Source: an uncultured Prevotellaceae bacterium (lineage in GTDB: Bacteria; Bacteroidota; Bacteroidia; Bacteroidales; Bacteroidaceae). Taken from it: DNA of 64,000 bases. The notes beneath the pieces were generated by a model. It was not told where the DNA came from, ran no database searches, and worked only from the letters and a program-made list of their open reading frames with translations. Of the stretch, positions 19,857 through 31,000 are shown one piece after another. Position 1 is the first letter of the stretch; each line of letters opens with the position of its first letter. Both the position numbers and the translations under genes were made by a program. The stretch is from the NCBI GenBank assembly GCA_900316575.1, contig ONDJ01000001.1, forward strand, positions 1 through 64,000, given 5' to 3'.

Positions 19857-22070
19857 TTAGAAACGAATAGTTGCATTGAGCATAAAGTTGATGCCCGCCA
19901 TGGGATAATAGCGCGGGTCGTGCTGAAAGGAGATTTCGCCGTATTGTCCACGCGTGAACGTGGTCTGGGCATAGCCGTTGGTTTCGTACTTGTTGTCAAA
20001 GAGGTTATAAATCGTTGCTCCTACTACGAGCTCTTTGGCCATGCGCAGTGGAATGGTGTAGTTCAGGTTGAGATGCGTGAGGAAATAGGCCTGAAGCGAA
20101 CTCTCGCGCATGCCAAGGTTGTCAAGATACTGCCGGCTGACGTATTGCGAATGAAGTGACGCTGTCAGACCTCGCCACGTGAGCGTAAAGATATTGTTGA
20201 ACACCACGTTGGGGCTGAACGAAATAGGTGTGTTGCCGATGTGTACGGGCTCTGTCACGTCCCAATTTCCATTGGCATCGTAGAGATAAGCGGTATAATC
20301 ATTGATACGATTGCGCGAAAGGCTCAAGTTGGCATCCCAGCGCAACAAGTCGCAGATTTGCCACGCAGCCTCAAGCTCAAGACCAAAGCGGTAGCTGTCG
20401 GGAACATTCTCCACCACGGGTTCGCCAATTTCGTTGACACGACCTGTGAGCACCAGCTGATCGCGATATACCATATAATATATATTAGCACCCGCGCTGA
20501 AACGAGACGTGCGATAGCGGTAACCTAATTCGTAGTCAAAGAGCCGCTCTTTCTTAGGCAACATCATGCCTGGAAGAAAACCGTCGGTGTAGTTGTTGCG
20601 CGAGGGTTCTTTGTGAGCCACAGATAGCGAAGCATATAATTGCCCGCCACGGTGTACGTCCCAAGTAGCACCAAACTTGGGATTGAAGAAATCAAACGTT
20701 TCGTGGATGTCCATCACATTCCAAGCATCGTCGTTCGTTCCCGTAATGGCATAGTGAATGTGACGATACTGCAGGTCGGCATAAAGGCTCAACGTGGACA
20801 CAACGCGCCAGTCGGCACGCGCATAAATGTTGGCATCGTTCTTGCGACCACGATTGTCGTAGTATCGCTGGTTAGGAAGCAGTTCGCCTATATAGTTCTT
20901 CACCCAGCGTACTTCGCCGTAGTGATCGTTGTCAAAATAGTTGAATGCGCCCCCCAAACTGGCCGACAAGCGAGGCTTGCGATAGTTCAACGAAAAGGTT
21001 GCTCCACCAAAGTCTCCTCGATTATACTTACGCCTCACCAAGTTGCTTTTCTTCACCAACGCTCCATTGAGCTCATAAGGCTGCAAGCCATAATCCGTTA
21101 GCGTGCGCCAGTTCTTGTACTCTTCATACCACCCTTTGCCATAAGTGTAGTGCAAGGCGGCATTGAGCATCAAAGAACTGCTAAGTTCTTGTGAGAGCAA
21201 CAACTGGTAGTGGTCTTGGATAAAAACGTCCTCTTGATTGTCATAGAACCCCACTACATTTCCGTCTGCGTCTTGTATCTCGCCGTTGGGATTATAGCGG
21301 CGGCGCGACTTGAGCTCCTCACGGCTGATACCATCCCAAGCGTGATAGGTGGTTTCTTTGCCTCCAAACGTGACGAAGCGCAACAAGGTGCGTGGACCGA
21401 CGTAGCCTATCTGAGCGTAGTAGCTGCCCATGTCAGTGTTAGCGCGGTCGCGATACCCATCGCTGCCGATATGCGATAGGCGCCCCTCGAGTGTCCAATG
21501 CCCCCAGAGGAGACCTGAGCCGAATTTTAAGGTTTCTTTATTAGAATGAAAGGACCCGTAAGCGGTACTCAGTTCTATATAGGGCGTGCGCGAGAAGTTT
21601 TCAGTGCGCATATTGATGCTTGCTCCGAAAGCCGCAGCCCCGTTGGTGCTTGTGCCAACACCGCGTTGCACCTGGATGTCTTCTATCGAACTGGCAAAGT
21701 CGGGCAAGTCAACCCAGTAGAGCGTATGGCTCTCAGCGTCGTTGAGCGGTATGCCATTGTTCGTGACATTGATGCGCGAGGGATCAGTGCCGCGCACACG
21801 AATGGAGGTATAGCCTATGCCATTGCCAGCATCACTCGTAGCAACTACGCCTGGCGTGCGCGACAAGAGAAACGGGATGTCCTGCCCGTAATTCTGTCGT
21901 TTCAATTCAGCTTTTCCAATCGTGCTGAAAGCAATGGGGGTTGTGGACTGTGCGCGGGTTGAAATCACTTGTGCTTCGCCGAGTGTTACGGCGCTGAGCG
22001 AGTCAGTGGCTTGCTGAGCCACTGCCGTAGCGGCACACGTGAATAAGGCCGCCAATAACGTTTTTTTCAT
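19857..22070 (-). CDS. TonB-dependent outer-membrane receptor for thiamine
   Basis: 737 residues from the ATG at 22070. An upstream in-frame ATG at 22094 overlaps the riboswitch and is rejected. Signal peptide MKKTLLAALFTCAATAVAQQ, a TonB-box-like region near LGEAQVISTRA, the plug (TPGVVATSDAGNGIGYTSIR, VRGTDPSRINVTNNGIPLND), then a 22-strand-type barrel ending INFMLNATIRF. It moves its ligand through the outer membrane with energy from TonB-ExbBD. TPP riboswitch control and the downstream pnuT and thiN genes make thiamine or a thiamine ester the likely ligand. There is no N-terminal carboxypeptidase-like domain of the SusC type. Confidence 0.92.
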   Translation of the reverse strand: MKKTLLAALFTCAATAVAQQATDSLSAVTLGEAQVISTRAQSTTPIAFSTIGKAELKRQNYGQDIPFLLSRTPGVVATSDAGNGIGYTSIRVRGTDPSRINVTNNGIPLNDAESHTLYWVDLPDFASSIEDIQVQRGVGTSTNGAAAFGASINMRTENFSRTPYIELSTAYGSFHSNKETLKFGSGLLWGHWTLEGRLSHIGSDGYRDRANTDMGSYYAQIGYVGPRTLLRFVTFGGKETTYHAWDGISREELKSRRRYNPNGEIQDADGNVVGFYDNQEDVFIQDHYQLLLSQELSSSLMLNAALHYTYGKGWYEEYKNWRTLTDYGLQPYELNGALVKKSNLVRRKYNRGDFGGATFSLNYRKPRLSASLGGAFNYFDNDHYGEVRWVKNYIGELLPNQRYYDNRGRKNDANIYARADWRVVSTLSLYADLQYRHIHYAITGTNDDAWNVMDIHETFDFFNPKFGATWDVHRGGQLYASLSVAHKEPSRNNYTDGFLPGMMLPKKERLFDYELGYRYRTSRFSAGANIYYMVYRDQLVLTGRVNEIGEPVVENVPDSYRFGLELEAAWQICDLLRWDANLSLSRNRINDYTAYLYDANGNWDVTEPVHIGNTPISFSPNVVFNNIFTLTWRGLTASLHSQYVSRQYLDNLGMRESSLQAYFLTHLNLNYTIPLRMAKELVVGATIYNLFDNKYETNGYAQTTFTRGQYGEISFQHDPRYYPMAGINFMLNATIRF

Positions 22071-22091
22071 AAGAAATTTGTTTGAATTAAT

Positions 22092-22163
22092 CACTACGCG
22101 GGAATTGTCCCGATCAGCTGCGAAGGGTATGATCTCAGCCCGAAACGGTGGGGCACCCCTTTA
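22092..22163 (-). promoter_or_regulatory. TPP riboswitch
   Basis: The minus strand reads GGGGTGCC, then GGGCTGAGATCATACCC (about 22125-22141) and CTGATCGGGACAATTCC (22101-22117) ending GCGTAG. These are the conserved blocks of the THI element. It begins some 10 bases after the promoter and ends about 22 bases before the receptor ATG, so control of translation start is more likely than termination; I see no T-tract hairpin in between. Binding of thiamine diphosphate should shut the operon down. Confidence 0.95.
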
Positions 22164-22173
22164 ATTCGCTCTG

Positions 22174-22204
22174 CAAAAGTAATACATCCGCCGCGAGAAG
22201 CAAA
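22174..22204 (-). promoter_or_regulatory. Promoter of the thiamine operon
   Basis: On the minus strand TTTG (22201-22204), 19 bases, TACTTTTG (22174-22181), immediately upstream of the riboswitch. Confidence 0.85.
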
Positions 22205-22483
22205 GCCCAACACTTTGTTTCTGACACTACACAACAGCATTCGCCATTCCGAGTTTTCAAAAAGGGAACACAAGCGGCTTTTTTTGCACAAAAAGCAAGC
22301 ACAGCGTGCACCGAAGATTGCATTTTGCTATGTTTATCACGAACTTTGCGACTGAAAGTAAAAAAAACAAAAAGGTAAAAGGTTAAAGCTTAAAGTTCAT
22401 CGCTTAAAGTAAACGCCGTATCTTTAAACATTAAACAATAAACGCTATACTTCCATACTCATAATTAAAAACAACACACGTCC
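22205..22483. other. Intergenic region upstream of gdhA
   Basis: No gene seen. Three TTAAAG units (22383, 22390 and 22404) precede TATCTTTA (22419-22426), a near-consensus -7 that would start the gdhA transcript about 50 bases before the ATG. The spaced hexamers could be a regulator site, but this is only a visual impression. Confidence 0.4.
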
Positions 22484-23821
22484 ATGAACGCAAAGCAAGT
22501 CGTAGAAGACCTCAACAGGAGGTTTCCAGGCGAACCCGCCTACATCCAAGCCGTGAGCCAAGTGCTTGGCAGCATTGAAGAGACTTACAACGAATATCCC
22601 GCATTTGAGGCCACTAATCTTGTGGAACGACTTTGCATCCCCGACCGCGTCATCTCCTTCCGTGTCACGTGGACCGATGATGCTGGACGCGTGCGCACCA
22701 ATTTTGGCTATCGTGTGCAACACAACAACGTGCTCGGCCCCTACAAAGGCGGCATTCGTTTCCACGAAAGCGTAAACCTCGGTATTCTCAAGTTCTTGGC
22801 ATTCGAACAAACGTTCAAAAATTCACTCACCACGCTGCCTATGGGTGGTGCAAAAGGCGGAAGCGACTTTTCACCCCGTGGAAAAAGCAGTGCTGAAGTG
22901 ATGCGTTTCTGCCAAGCCTTTATGAGCGAACTCTATCGCCACATCGGTCCCGACGAAGACGTTCCTGCTGGCGATATCGGTGTAGGCGGACGCGAAGTAG
23001 CCTACATGTTCGGTTGGTACAAACGCCTCACCCACCAATGGGGCGGTGTACTCACTGGAAAAGGCTTAGAGTTTGGCGGCTCGCTGATCCGCCCCGAGGC
23101 AACAGGCTACGGCAACGTATATTTCCTTCAAAACATGCTTGCCACACGCGGCGAAGACCTCGCAGGAAAAACTGTGCTCGTAAGCGGTGCTGGCAACGTA
23201 GCACAATATACAATTGAGAAGTGCATAGAACTCGGTGCTAAAGTCGTAACCTGCAGCGACAGCGATGGCTACATCTACGACCCCGACGGCATAGACCGCG
23301 AAAAACTCAACTTCATCATGCGCTTAAAGAATGAAGAACGTGGACGCATCAGCGAATATGCCGAAGAATATGGTGTGAAATATGTAGGCGGAGGGGCCAA
23401 GCCTTGGTTTGAAAAAGCCGACATAGCCCTGCCCAGTGCCACACAAAACGAAATCAACGAAGAAGCCGCAAAAGCTCTCGTCAAGAATGGTGTGATTGCC
23501 GTGAGCGAAGGTGCTAACATGCCCTCTACACCCGAAGCTATCAAGGTGTTCCAGGCAGCAAAACTCCTCTACAGCCCAGGTAAAGCAGCCAACGCGGGTG
23601 GTGTGGCAGTGAGCGGACTTGAAATGTCGCAAAACAGCGAGCGTCTCTCGTGGACACGCGAAGAGGTTGACGCACGTTTGCACGGCATCATGAACAACAT
23701 CCACGAAAATTGTGTTAATCACGGCACCGAGGCAGACGGATATATCAACTACGTCAAAGGAGCCAACATTGCAGGTTTCCTCAAAGTAGCAAAAGCTATG
23801 ATGGCACAAGGCATCTATTAA
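22484..23821 (+). CDS. gdhA: NADP-specific glutamate dehydrogenase
   Basis: 445 residues, the usual hexameric bacterial length. Catalyses reductive amination of 2-oxoglutarate by ammonia, the main ammonia assimilation step in many Bacteroidales. Substrate-binding Lys88 (GPYKGGIRFH) and catalytic Lys124 (PMGGAKGGSDF) are in place, followed by the Rossmann motif VSGAGNVAQYTIEK and the C-terminal SVNAGGVAVSG-like stretch (KAANAGGVAVSG). It is monocistronic with its own terminator. Confidence 0.96.
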   Translation: MNAKQVVEDLNRRFPGEPAYIQAVSQVLGSIEETYNEYPAFEATNLVERLCIPDRVISFRVTWTDDAGRVRTNFGYRVQHNNVLGPYKGGIRFHESVNLGILKFLAFEQTFKNSLTTLPMGGAKGGSDFSPRGKSSAEVMRFCQAFMSELYRHIGPDEDVPAGDIGVGGREVAYMFGWYKRLTHQWGGVLTGKGLEFGGSLIRPEATGYGNVYFLQNMLATRGEDLAGKTVLVSGAGNVAQYTIEKCIELGAKVVTCSDSDGYIYDPDGIDREKLNFIMRLKNEERGRISEYAEEYGVKYVGGGAKPWFEKADIALPSATQNEINEEAAKALVKNGVIAVSEGANMPSTPEAIKVFQAAKLLYSPGKAANAGGVAVSGLEMSQNSERLSWTREEVDARLHGIMNNIHENCVNHGTEADGYINYVKGANIAGFLKVAKAMMAQGIY

Positions 23822-23843
23822 AACGGCTTCCAACTACTCATCC

Positions 23844-23880
23844 ACAAAACCCGCTGGTACATAATGCCAGCGGTTTTTGT
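23844..23880 (+). terminator. Terminator of gdhA
   Basis: Stem ACAAAACCCGCTGG (23844-23857) with CCAGCGGTTTTTGT (23867-23880) and a 9-base loop; a T-run is built into the 3' arm. It is 23 bases after the stop. Confidence 0.85.
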
Positions 23881-23964
23881 TTGAATAGATTGCGCAATAG
23901 CTATTACAAAACACAGCGAAGCCACCGTTTTTTGCCAATCAAAAGAAAAAAAAGCCTGAAACAC

Positions 23965-23995
23965 TTGCAAGTAAATCGCAATTAGACTACTTTTG
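23965..23995 (+). promoter_or_regulatory. Promoter for tRNA-Lys
   Basis: TTG (23965-23967), 20 bases, TACTTTTG (23988-23995), 28 bases before the tRNA. Confidence 0.75.
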
Positions 23996-24022
23996 CACCG
24001 CATTTGAAAATAATGCCACGGA

Positions 24023-24095
24023 GCACCGTTAGCTCAGTTGGTAGAGCAACTGACTCTTAATCAGTGGGTCCAGGGTTCGAGCCCCTGACGGTGTA
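24023..24095 (+). tRNA. tRNA-Lys (anticodon CTT)
   Basis: 73 bases: acceptor GCACCGT / ACGGTGT with a G-T first pair, D arm GCTC...GAGC, anticodon stem ACTGA/TCAGT with loop CTCTTAA (CTT at 24056-24058), T arm CAGGG-TTCGAGC-CCCTG, discriminator A, no encoded CCA. Confidence 0.95.
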
Positions 24096-24159
24096 CAACA
24101 ATAGCGGGGTTAGCAACAGCTAATCCCGTTTTACTTTGTCCATACATCCATCAAAGACC

Positions 24160-24579
24160 ATGCAACATTTCACATCAGCCATAAAGCTATGGAGCGCGAT
24201 TCTCTTTAGTATAGCTTTCGTAGCCTGCCAAAAGCCCATAGAAGAACGCATTGCAAGCGATGTACAAAAATGGACTGAGGCCAATTGTCCGCGAACGATT
24301 GATGCCCTCACACGGCTCGACAGCATGACCTACGACATCCCTTCACATACCGTGCGCTACCACTATGCTGTCAGCGACATAGCCGACTCGCCCCTCTATT
24401 GGACACAGTACGACCATGAGCAAGCATTGCACAGAGCAGAAATTGCAAAACAGCTGCGCCTCAATACCGAAATAAAAGAACTCGTAGCCAACAAATGCAC
24501 ATTTCAATACGTTTATCACTCTGCAAGCAACGGACAGAAGCTTTACACACTCACCATTTCTCCAGCTGATTACCAATAA
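24160..24579 (+). CDS. Small lipoprotein of unknown function
   Basis: 139 residues from the ATG at 24160; an in-frame ATG at 24136 would put eight polar residues before the signal. The signal ends in the lipobox FVAC (LWSAILFSIAFVACQKP), so the protein is anchored by a lipidated Cys20. The rest mixes helix and strand (KWTEANCPRTIDALTRLDSM, TVRYHYAVSD, ...YVYHSASNGQKLYTLTISPA). I do not recognise a family. It starts 64 bases after tRNA-Lys and 32 bases before the M15 peptidase gene, probably in one transcript with it. Confidence 0.75.
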   Translation: MQHFTSAIKLWSAILFSIAFVACQKPIEERIASDVQKWTEANCPRTIDALTRLDSMTYDIPSHTVRYHYAVSDIADSPLYWTQYDHEQALHRAEIAKQLRLNTEIKELVANKCTFQYVYHSASNGQKLYTLTISPADYQ

Positions 24580-24611
24580 TCAATATCCATCATCCAACAA
24601 ACAACTTCGCA

Positions 24612-25421
24612 ATGAAAAAACTACTCACGCTAACAGCCATCGCCTTTCTCACCCTAACCACTGCACTCACACAATGTAGTAGCGAGCAAGTCGCACAAAA
24701 GCCGCACAACGAGCTGACATCCCGAAGCATCAAAACAACACCGCTTACGCCCGCCGACACAAGTTTCCTAAAAGCATGGAAATCCACCACCATCATCACC
24801 GAAGCCCAAGTGAAGCAATGCGGATTGGAGCGCCTCTTCACATCAAGCCTCATTGACGATGCAACCAAGGCCCGCATGATGGGAAAATCCTATCGCCAAG
24901 ACTGCCGAGTGCCGTTGAGCGAATTGCGCATACTGCGTATCGTTCACTGCAACGCACAGGGCCAGACACAATTAGGAGAAATGGTATGCAACAAGCTCAT
25001 TGCCCCAAAACTGCTTCGCATCTTCCGTAAACTTTATGAAGCCGGCTACAGAATAGAGCGCATACGCCTCATTGATGAATACGATGCCGACGACCTTCGC
25101 TCCATGGCCGACAACAACTCTTCATGCTTCTGCTATCGCGAAGTGGCAGGCACCACCAAGCTGTCTAAGCATAGCCTAGGCCTCGCCGTAGATATCAACA
25201 CCCTCTACAACCCCTATGTATTCACCCGACAAGGTCGTCAGCAGGTTCAGCCCATAGAAGGAGCCGCCTACGCTTTCAATCGCAACCAAAGGAGCAACAT
25301 TCCTTACAAAATTGACCACAACGACCTCGCCTTCCAGCTCTTCAAAGCCGAAGGCTTCATCTGGGGCGGCGACTGGAAAAGCGTGAAAGACTATCAACAC
25401 TTTGAATACGACGCACAATAG
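24612..25421 (+). CDS. M15 family peptidoglycan carboxypeptidase-like protein
   Basis: 269 residues, exported by a signal peptide ending near Cys22 (possible lipoprotein, though the lipobox is weak). The C-terminal half is an M15 zinc peptidase: SKHSLGLAVD with zinc ligands His187 and Asp194, and GDWKSVKDYQHFEY with His263. M15 enzymes of the VanY or L-Ala-D-Glu type trim peptide stems of peptidoglycan in the periplasm. FIWGGDW just before the last motif is typical of the M15_4 (D-Ala-D-Ala carboxypeptidase-like) group. The exact bond cleaved is not predictable. Confidence 0.88.
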   Translation: MKKLLTLTAIAFLTLTTALTQCSSEQVAQKPHNELTSRSIKTTPLTPADTSFLKAWKSTTIITEAQVKQCGLERLFTSSLIDDATKARMMGKSYRQDCRVPLSELRILRIVHCNAQGQTQLGEMVCNKLIAPKLLRIFRKLYEAGYRIERIRLIDEYDADDLRSMADNNSSCFCYREVAGTTKLSKHSLGLAVDINTLYNPYVFTRQGRQQVQPIEGAAYAFNRNQRSNIPYKIDHNDLAFQLFKAEGFIWGGDWKSVKDYQHFEYDAQ

Positions 25422-25724
25422 AACCGTGTCACAAAACATCTTGGACAACAAGCCAAAAACGTTCCCCGCTTCCGCTAATAGAGGTGGGGGACGTTGCTTC
25501 TATATATACTGTCAGAAAAAAAGAACGACAAAGCACCTGCTACTTCTTTTCTCGCGAAGTTTTCAAAGTTTCATGCCCATGAAAAGCAAAAAAGCGCCCA
25601 TCTCTTCGCAAGCCGAAAGGCAAACAACAAAAGTTTTTGGCACAGAGAAACTCTTTTGGCACACTTTTCGCTAAACAAAGGGGCAGCAATTAAATTATTA
25701 ACAAACTTATAAAAACAAAACATC
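25422..25724. other. Intergenic region upstream of groES
   Basis: Holds a 10-bp stem (25458-25467 with 25486-25495, AACGTTCCCC / GGGGGACGTT) that may end the M15 transcript, although no T-run follows. It also holds a palindromic TTTCATGCCCATGAAA (about 25571-25586) and two copies of TTTTGGCACA about 25 bases apart near 25637 and 25660. No TAnnTTTG box is obvious and no CIRCE-type inverted repeat is seen before groES. Confidence 0.5.
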
Positions 25725-25997
25725 ATGAACATTCAACCATTAGCAGACCGCGTGCTCATTAAGCCTGCACCTGCTGAAGAAAAAACCGTCGGCGGCATCA
25801 TCATCCCCGACACCGCAAAAGAAAAGCCTCTGCAAGGAACCGTTCTAGCCGTAGGAAAAGGCACTAAAGACGAGGAAATGGTGCTGAAAGAGAACGACCT
25901 CGTACTCTATGGCAAATACAGCGGCACAGAGGTGGAGCTCGAAGGCGAGAAATATCTCATTATGCGCCAGAGCGATGTACTTGCAGTCATCAAATAA
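25725..25997 (+). CDS. groES: Co-chaperonin GroES
   Basis: 90 residues: the seven-fold lid of the GroEL folding chamber. [20 protein letters not shown], the mobile loop ([19 protein letters not shown]) and [20 protein letters not shown] are standard. It is followed 48 bases later by groEL, the usual two-gene operon. Confidence 0.97.
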   Translation: MNIQPLADRVLIKPAPAEEKTVGGIIIPDTAKEKPLQGTVLAVGKGTKDEEMVLKENDLVLYGKYSGTEVELEGEKYLIMRQSDVLAVIK

Positions 25998-26027
25998 AAA
26001 AAACACTCAAAAGTCAAGAACAACTAA

Positions 26028-27677
<1,650 letters not shown>

Positions 27678-27711
27678 GCCAAGCCTAAAGCATACATTCA
27701 AAACGTTAACC

Positions 27712-27742
27712 CGCTGCGGTCTCTACTGTTAGAGGCCGCAGC
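27712..27742 (+). terminator. Terminator of groESL
   Basis: Stem CGCTGCGG (27712-27719) with CCGCAGCG (27735-27742), extended by a short inner TCT/AGA pairing. It is followed by ATTTTGG, so the T-tract is short. Confidence 0.65.
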
Positions 27743-27945
27743 GATTTTGGTTATGGGGCTTTCCCCTATTATCAGATGCCATAAAGCACCATATACTTTC
27801 TTTGTGCCACAATAGAGACTAAGCTTTCATCATCTCCTATTGAAATCTACAATTGCCCGCAGCATAACAGTTTTTCAGATTCTAAGAGCCTATAAGAAAC
27901 GAGCTATCCTTATATACTATTGCGCAGAGATAAGCTGCAAAGGAA

Positions 27946-27987
27946 ATCGGCCTCCCGATGTCGGCAAGCGACTATCGGGAGGCCGAT
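27946..27987. terminator. GC-rich hairpin 3' of the large protease gene
   Basis: A 14-bp perfect inverted repeat (27946-27959 with 27974-27987, ATCGGCCTCCCGAT) 43 bases beyond the protease stop. No real T-run follows in either direction, so it may act as an mRNA 3' stabiliser or a weak terminator. The rest of the 27743-28029 gap shows nothing else. Confidence 0.55.
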
Positions 27988-28029
27988 GGATTTATAGCGG
28001 TCGGCTAAGTGAAGCCGAGCTTGATGCGT

Positions 28030-31000
28030 TTACTTGACGTAAACTTTCTGTCCGCCACGGATGTAGATGCCTTGGCCTGGACGGAAGACGCGACGACCTT
28101 GCAGATCGTACCATTCGTTTTCCACTGCATCTTGACGTGCCTCAATTTCACTAATGCCAGTAGCGATCAATCCGCCGTAGAAGTTGATTTCGTTCAAGGC
28201 GAGGAATGTACCGCCAAAGCCCTTCGTGAAGGTTATGCGAATGTAGGGTTCAACGATGGGGCGTGCAAGGAAGAGATATTGTTCGGTTGCATCAGAGAGT
28301 GAGGAACCTGAATCAATCGTTATCCAATTTTCGCCATCTTCGCTCACTTCTACCATTGCTTCAGAGGCGCGATATTGAGAAGCGCGTGTGTAGGTAAACT
28401 TCAGTGTTTCAACGTCGGTAAGGTCAGTACGCTTAATGGTGATGCTGTGAGGATAACCTACATTGCCACTACCATAGCTGGAGTGCCAGAAAGTGGAAGC
28501 GACACCATCAAGTGCTTTGGTGGCAGGAGCAGACTCTCTCGAAGTTTCCTGGTCACTCCAAGCAACTACGCTATACTTGCTGCCGGTGTTGATCAATGTG
28601 CCCAAAGGCTCAACCGTCTGCATGGTGCTGAAGTTGATTGCAAAGACACCCTTGCTGTCAACCCATGCGTCACCATCAGGACCGAAGCCTGTGCGTACAC
28701 CTGTATTCCCTACTCCACTCTTGTCCTCTGCATTGCCTGTAGAGTGGTTAAAGTCATAATATATCTTCAACGCAGCTTCATCGGCTGAAACAAGCACGTC
28801 GGTCAGCGGCGAAACGATGTACTGGCGAATGCGATTCTGTGCCAAAAGCTTGTTGAACACCCAGAATTCGTCCATCGTACCAGTGGTTTCTCCTGCAGTA
28901 CCGCCGATAACTACGCCGTTCCAATAACTGCTATAGTCCGTCACACCAGTGAGCGTTCCATTACCGCAAAGCGTTCCGTCCTTGTAGAAACGGATGGTGG
29001 CACGAGTTGCGGTCACACAATAGTGATGCCATGCGCCTTGTTCAAGGATATTGGCATTAGAGCTAACTGAAACAGAACCTGCGGTGAGCGTAAGGCCACC
29101 TTCGCTGTTACTCTTCAGTGTAAGTCCGCCTTCGCCCGTTGAGATATTGAGTGCTTTCTCACCAGAGGCTGCTGCGTTGTACCAGAAGCCGATAGTGAAA
29201 GCGGTTGTCATGTCTGAAGGTGCTGCAGCTTGCAATTGCTGACTACTACCACCAAAGTGGAGGCCTTGCTTGCTGTCGGCATTGCATACCACAAGCGCAC
29301 GATTTTGTGTTGTTTCGTCTGTGCCGTAATCGTTAGCCACTTTGTACGTAAGGTTATATACACCTGCTTGTGCGGGAGTAGCATAAGCCTCCAAACCTAA
29401 AGCACTGAAAACAAGTTGGTCGCTGCTGAAGGTCCACGTAGCACTGCTTGGATTGTAAAGACTCTTATCGGAGAGCTTCACCTCTTGTCCCTTGATAATC
29501 ACATTTTCGCTCAACGCATAGCGAGCAACGGGTGCACTGGGCGTTACACTGACTTGCTTTTGCTCGGTATATTGTGTACCGTCGGGAGCTGTAACGGTGA
29601 GTTTCACGGTATAAGTGCCGAGTGCTTCGTATTGTGCGGAAGCATTCGCCGTGACTGCCGTTTCAACTTTTGCACCAGGCATTTCCCATTTATAGGTACA
29701 GCCAGGAACAACATTCTCACTAATGAAGCTTACGACATCACCGCCAGTGACACTTTCACTGCTGAGACGGAACGCTGCCGTTGGGGTGCCTCCTGCTTCT
29801 ACATTGATGGTCGCCTCGGCGGTGCTGGTGTTTCCATCTGCATCGCTAACAGTGAGCGAAACGTTCTTCGTGCCAGCGGTATTGAAGACCACAGTTGGCG
29901 ATGTAACGGTGTAAGTCTGACCATCAATTACCCATTCGCGCTTGACGGTGTTGGGCGAACTATAATCTACGAAAGTAACGGCTGTTCCAACCGTAGTAGC
30001 CGACGGACGAACAATTTGAGCTTTAAGCGTCATGTTTGTTGAGAAACCAGTAGCTGCGGCAGATACACTGCGCGCTGTGCCGTCGCTACTCTTAACGAAC
30101 GAAGCGTGATGTCCGCCAACACAGTCGCGAAGTTTGGTTTCGCCGTTTTCCTCAATGGTGTCCATCTTGTAATATGCCAACAAGTCGCTGTATTGTGACG
30201 GGTTAAGCAACGGATATTGGTACGAAGCACGCACTTGTCCCGTGGTGCGAGCACCTTTCCACACACGAACTTCATCGACTTGACCATATAGCGCACTATA
30301 GCTATTTGTATGCGAACCGAATACGAACGTGCCCATCGAAGGCATACCGCTATAATTGGCTGAAGTGAAGGAACCCTTCTTCGTACCATTGACAAAAGTC
30401 GTTAGGGTAGAACCGTCAATAACGATTGCCACATGCTTCCAGTAATTATTGCTATAAACGCCTGAGTAATTGGCGCGGTCGGTTGTATTCCAGCCTACGA
30501 CTAATTCACCGGCACTGGTTGTGTGCATCAAGAATGAGCCCCAGTTGGGACCAATCTGTTGGTTCCAGTTGACTAGCGAAGAAGGCTTGATGCGGTATTC
30601 TATCGTAACCTGCGACAATCCACTCTCAAAGACTTCGGGAATACTGAAGCCACCGTTCTCAAACTCGCCAACATAACTATCCACTTCGCTGTCGCTGGCT
30701 ACTGGAACGATAACATTGGGGCTTGCCGACGAAAGTGTCTCGTTGCCATTGATTTCAAAGACGGCACGCACCGTATAGCGAACGCCAGCAGAGGGCTCAA
30801 ATGTATATTGTGTTTCTGTGACCTCAGCCACTTCTTCGTCGTTGGCATAAACTTTATAAGCCTTAGGCTTCAAACTTGCATTGGCAGGCAATTCCCATTT
30901 CAAAGTAGAACCGTCAAACTGTACGTTGACGGGAGCAGCCGTTCCTGCACCATTGACTACGACAGAGAGGATCGTTTGCTTGCCTCCATTGACGATAGCA

